A DNA stretch of 9,079 bases from Pyrinomonadaceae bacterium. GTDB taxonomy: Bacteria > Acidobacteriota > Blastocatellia > Pyrinomonadales > Pyrinomonadaceae. The stretch lies in the NCBI GenBank assembly GCA_014379075.1, contig JACMMN010000347.1, positions 1 to 9,079 on the forward strand, in the 5' to 3' direction. Below, one piece after another: positions 6,681 to 9,079 of the stretch (positions are counted from its first letter, which is position 1; the number at the start of each line of letters is the position of its first letter). Both the position numbers and the translations under genes were made by a program. The notes below the pieces were generated by a model. That model did no database searches. It saw nothing but the letters and a program-made list of their open reading frames with translations, and was not told the origin of the DNA.

Positions 6681-6709
6681 AGATCAATACGAAAAACGGA
6701 GATACAGCC

Positions 6710-7726
6710 TCACGACTCACGACTCTTAACTATTTTTTCTATAATTGCATTGGCGAAATCGGTCGTGTTTGCGGTCCCGCCGAGGTCCTTCGTACGGACG
6801 GTGCCTTCGGCGAATACGGCCATCATTGCGTCCTCGACATTTTGGGCGGCGTCTTTTTCGCCGATATAGCGAAGCATAATTATCGCGGACATAAGGAGGG
6901 CGGTCGGATTCGCGATTCCCTGGCCGGCGATGTCCGGGGCGGAACCGTGAACAGCTTCGAAAACGGCACCCTGTTCGCCGATATTCCCGCCCGGAGCGAG
7001 GCCAAGGCCGCCGATCAACCCGGCGCACAGATCAGAAACGATATCGCCGTAGAGGTTTTCCATCACCATCACATCGAACTGTTCGGGCCGCATGACGAGT
7101 TGCATGCAGCAGTTGTCGATGATCTTGTCGTCGGCAGTGATTTCGGGATAATCCTTCGCAACATTATAGAAACATTCCAAAAAAAGGCCGTCAGACAGTT
7201 TCATAATGTTAGCCTTATGAACGGCGGTGACCTTTTTGCGATTGTTATCTTTTGCGTATTCGAAGGCGTATTTCGCGATCCGCGTCGAAGCTTTTTCGGT
7301 GATGATCTTGAGACTTTCGACCACACCGGGGACGACGATATGCTCGAGGCCGGCGTAAAGATCCTCGGTATTTTCACGGATTATCACCAGATCGAGGTCG
7401 GGATAACGGCATTCTACGTTGGGCAAAGCTTTGATCGGGCGGACGTTTGCGTAGAGGTCGAGGGCTTTGCGCAGGCCGACATTGACCGAAGTGAAGCCTT
7501 TTCCGATCGGGGTCATGATCGGGCCTTTGAGCGCGACCTTGTTGCTCCTCATCGATTCAATTGCCGCATCCGGCAGCGTATTTCCGTATTTTTCCAGTGC
7601 CTGAGCGCCCAATATCTGCGTCTCCCATTCAAACTCAACGCCCGAAGCCTCGATAATTCTGACCGTCGCCGCGACAATTTCCGGTCCTATGCCGTCGCCG
7701 GGGATTAGTGTGATCTTGTGTTTCAT
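6710..7726 (-). CDS. NAD-type isocitrate dehydrogenase (isocitrate/isopropylmalate dehydrogenase family)
   Basis: The predicted reaction is oxidative decarboxylation of isocitrate to 2-oxoglutarate in the TCA cycle. The 338-residue protein starts with the family signature (I-P-G-D-G-I-G-P-E, residues 8-16). Ser80, Asn82 and Arg86 in the T-S-V-N-V-G-L-R-K segment match the isocitrate-specific pattern, not that of isopropylmalate enzymes. Arg96, Arg117, Tyr124 (E-N-T-E-D-L-Y), Lys171 and the metal aspartates Asp228 and Asp232 complete the active site. The cofactor loop reads H-G-S-A-P-D-I-A-G, with Asp265-Ile266 where NADP enzymes carry Lys-Tyr, so NAD is predicted. The short, eukaryotic IDH3-like length also fits. 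Homoisocitrate or isopropylmalate dehydrogenase remains possible, since these families are easily confused and no leu or lys genes are nearby. The start is the ATG at 7724-7726, with only a weak purine-rich site upstream. The gene is divergent from thiO. Confidence 0.85.
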   Translation of the reverse strand: MKHKITLIPGDGIGPEIVAATVRIIEASGVEFEWETQILGAQALEKYGNTLPDAAIESMRSNKVALKGPIMTPIGKGFTSVNVGLRKALDLYANVRPIKALPNVECRYPDLDLVIIRENTEDLYAGLEHIVVPGVVESLKIITEKASTRIAKYAFEYAKDNNRKKVTAVHKANIMKLSDGLFLECFYNVAKDYPEITADDKIIDNCCMQLVMRPEQFDVMVMENLYGDIVSDLCAGLIGGLGLAPGGNIGEQGAVFEAVHGSAPDIAGQGIANPTALLMSAIIMLRYIGEKDAAQNVEDAMMAVFAEGTVRTKDLGGTANTTDFANAIIEKIVKSRES

Positions 7727-7757
7727 TTAACTTTTTACTCTGCCCTCTGTTTTTGTC

Positions 7758-7763
7758 ATTATA
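7758..7763 (-). promoter_or_regulatory. Possible -10 box for the isocitrate dehydrogenase gene
   Basis: On the minus strand this hexamer reads TATAAT, a perfect -10 consensus, 31 nt upstream of the isocitrate dehydrogenase ATG. No good -35 match lies 16-18 nt further upstream. On the plus strand the overlapping TATAAA at 7760-7765 could likewise serve thiO. The 85-bp divergent spacer must carry both promoters, so the position is plausible, but the evidence is only the hexamer. Confidence 0.3.
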
Positions 7764-7811
7764 AATACGTTAATCGAAAGCCGTTTAAAGGACAAAGGGC
7801 GGGCAATTATT

Positions 7812-8924
7812 TTGAGGAATTCGGAAGTTCTAATTATCGGCGGCGGCGTCATCGGGCTGAGCATTGCCAGGGAAATGCACAAAATTGGAGCCGGACGGAT
7901 AACTATTATTGAACGCGGGAGCATTGGACGGGAAGCCTCGTTTGCGGCCGCGGGAATGCTTGCGCCGAACGCCGAGACCGACAAGATAGACGATTTTTAT
8001 AATTTTTGCGCGGAGTCGAATAGGCTTTATCCTGACTTCGCTGCTGCTTTACTGGATGAAACCGGCATCGATATCGAACTCGACCGAAGCGGAACGCTTT
8101 ATTTGGCATTTACCGGCGATGATTCGATTGAGTTGAAAAAACGGTTCGATTGGCAGACGAGTGCGGGGCTTGCCGTAGAACATTTAAACACGCGGGAAAC
8201 GCTGACAGCCGAGCCGTTTATTTCGCCGAATGTTCGAGAGAGCTTGTTTTTTCCGAACGATTGGCAGGTCGAGAACCGCAAGCTGCTTGAGGCTTTGCGC
8301 AAATATTCGGAGATCAACGGCATCCGGATACGAGAAGGAACCGAGATTCGTGAGATCTTGACCGCAGGCGAAAAGGTAATAGGCGCGGCCTCCGACAGCG
8401 AAAAGTTTCTTGCCGGCACGACGATAATTGCAACGGGCGCCTGGACTTCGCTCATCAAAATTGGGGAAATGCCTGTGTCTGTAAAGGTTAAGCCGATCCG
8501 TGGGCAAATGATAAGTTTTCATCCGCGTGAGAAACTATTTAAGAGAGTGATCTACAGCTCGCGGGGATATCTCGTGCCGCGTGCCGACGGAAGGATTTTG
8601 GCCGGTTCCACCGTCGAGGATGTGGGATTCGATAAGAGCACAACAGAAACCGGCGTTTCTGCTTTGCGTTGTGTGGCCTCGGAAATCGCGCCTTGCCTCG
8701 CCGGAATGACGATCAGTGACAAATGGGCGGGACTACGGCCTTATGCGGATGACGGACTACCGGTGATCGGCGAGATCGCGGGATTCAAGAATTTGATAAT
8801 ATCTACCGGGCATTATCGAAATGGGATCTTGCTGGCGCCTTTTACGGCAAAGATAGTCGCTGAGAGGAATACGGGGTTTTTAAGACGAAGTTTGTCAGGA
8901 CCGCCTGCGATAGCGGGCGGCTGA
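7812..8924 (+). CDS. thiO: FAD-dependent glycine oxidase ThiO
   Basis: ThiO oxidises glycine to the dehydroglycine (iminoacetate) used to build the thiazole of thiamine. The 370-residue protein has a Rossmann FAD motif (I-I-G-G-G-V-I-G-L, residues 8-16), the ribose-binding Glu34, and E-A-S-F-A-A-A-G-M-L-A-P at 41-52, typical of ThiO. Tyr253, Arg309 (G-L-R-P) and Arg336 (G-H-Y-R-N-G) occupy the positions of the carboxylate-binding Tyr246, Arg302 and Arg329 of Bacillus subtilis ThiO, at a constant offset of seven. The start is the TTG at 7812: the FAD motif follows within eight residues, no ATG lies between, and GGGCGGG is nearby upstream. The last ~9 residues are encoded by a palindromic hairpin (8901-8920) and look like an added tail. 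No other thi genes are in the window. A D-amino acid oxidase-type relative is the main alternative. Confidence 0.88.
   Translation: MRNSEVLIIGGGVIGLSIAREMHKIGAGRITIIERGSIGREASFAAAGMLAPNAETDKIDDFYNFCAESNRLYPDFAAALLDETGIDIELDRSGTLYLAFTGDDSIELKKRFDWQTSAGLAVEHLNTRETLTAEPFISPNVRESLFFPNDWQVENRKLLEALRKYSEINGIRIREGTEIREILTAGEKVIGAASDSEKFLAGTTIIATGAWTSLIKIGEMPVSVKVKPIRGQMISFHPREKLFKRVIYSSRGYLVPRADGRILAGSTVEDVGFDKSTTETGVSALRCVASEIAPCLAGMTISDKWAGLRPYADDGLPVIGEIAGFKNLIISTGHYRNGILLAPFTAKIVAERNTGFLRRSLSGPPAIAGG
8901..8920. repeat. GATA-loop hairpin forming the 3' end of thiO
   Basis: CCGCCTGC (8901-8908), GATA loop (8909-8912), GCGGGCGG (8913-8920): eight stem pairs including one T-G wobble. It ends one base before the thiO TGA (8922-8924) and encodes most of the Pro-Pro-Ala-Ile-Ala-Gly-Gly tail. 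No T-tract follows, so it is not a standard terminator. The shape is that of a REP-like palindrome. Confidence 0.6.
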
Positions 8925-8990
8925 AAATTTACGTGAAGGGCTCCCGGCACGTTCGGATGCTTGTGTTGAGAAGTTCTGACCGGGAAATAT

Positions 8991-9079
8991 ATGCGTAGTT
9001 GTTTTATTTTAATTATTTTGGCCCTTTCACTTCCGGCGTTAGGGCAGTCGAGGCGGGTGAATCCAAAGACCGTGCCGCC
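8991..9079 (+). CDS. N-terminus of a secreted protein, truncated by the window edge
   Basis: An ATG at 8991 opens a frame that runs off the window. The first 29 residues have a short basic start (Met-Arg-Ser-Cys), a hydrophobic stretch F-I-L-I-I-L-A-L-S-L, and a probable signal peptidase site after L-P-A-L-G or just beyond. This is followed by Q-S-R-R-V-N-P-K-T-V-P-P. GGGA at 8982-8985 sits 5 nt upstream as a ribosome site. The product is predicted to be exported; the family cannot be named from this fragment. It lies 66 bp after thiO and may be co-transcribed. Confidence 0.65.
   Translation, partial: MRSCFILIILALSLPALGQSRRVNPKTVP

Noticed and set aside
6842..7708. 288-residue + strand open frame opposite the isocitrate dehydrogenase gene
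   Set aside because: It is antisense to a well-supported enzyme with all catalytic residues; its composition (Phe/His/Asp-rich) is typical of a reverse-complement shadow.

Overview
The window reads as an ordinary chromosomal segment of a free-living bacterium, with tightly packed, mostly housekeeping genes of mid-range GC. I see no phage, insertion sequence, CRISPR array, rRNA or tRNA. The gene mix, the secreted small proteins and the dispersed CCACGAAATACACG-type and GC-rich palindromic elements suggest an Acidobacteriota-like lineage (perhaps Blastocatellia). That placement is an impression from the sequence and was not tested.

Layout from left to right. The window opens with the last codons of an unidentified gene, possibly an NfeD/YqiJ-like OB-fold protein. 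It overlaps the start of a flotillin-family (SPFH) membrane scaffold gene on the + strand. A 226-bp spacer with a long imperfect inverted repeat follows, then a + strand M16 zinc peptidase. Converging on it from the right is a minus-strand pair, queE then queC. These encode two consecutive steps of 7-deazaguanine (preQ0/queuosine) synthesis and overlap by 11 nt. Divergent from queE, across a 234-bp spacer bracketed by two inverted repeat half-sites, is a + strand Xaa-Pro aminopeptidase (PepP type). It converges on a minus-strand gene for a small secreted protein with a two-cysteine motif. Next is a minus-strand NAD-type isocitrate dehydrogenase, divergently arranged with a + strand ThiO-type glycine oxidase across 85 bp. 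The window ends inside a + strand gene that starts with a signal peptide.

How the genes work together. queE and queC clearly form a functional pair: QueE makes 7-carboxy-7-deazaguanine and QueC converts it to preQ0. The flotillin and the upstream fragment may form the usual NfeD/flotillin membrane pair. The remaining genes look like independent units: peptide turnover (M16, PepP), TCA cycle (isocitrate dehydrogenase) and thiamine thiazole supply (ThiO).

The most notable non-gene signal is a set of palindromic, REP-like elements. Two of them lie inside coding sequence. A GCCGGC-AAGAT-GCCGGC palindrome is translated in the interdomain linker of the M16 peptidase. An 8-bp-stem GATA-loop hairpin encodes the last residues of ThiO. 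A second, AT-richer family built on CCACGAA(A/T)TAC occurs in three intergenic spacers. I found no convincing new multi-gene system.
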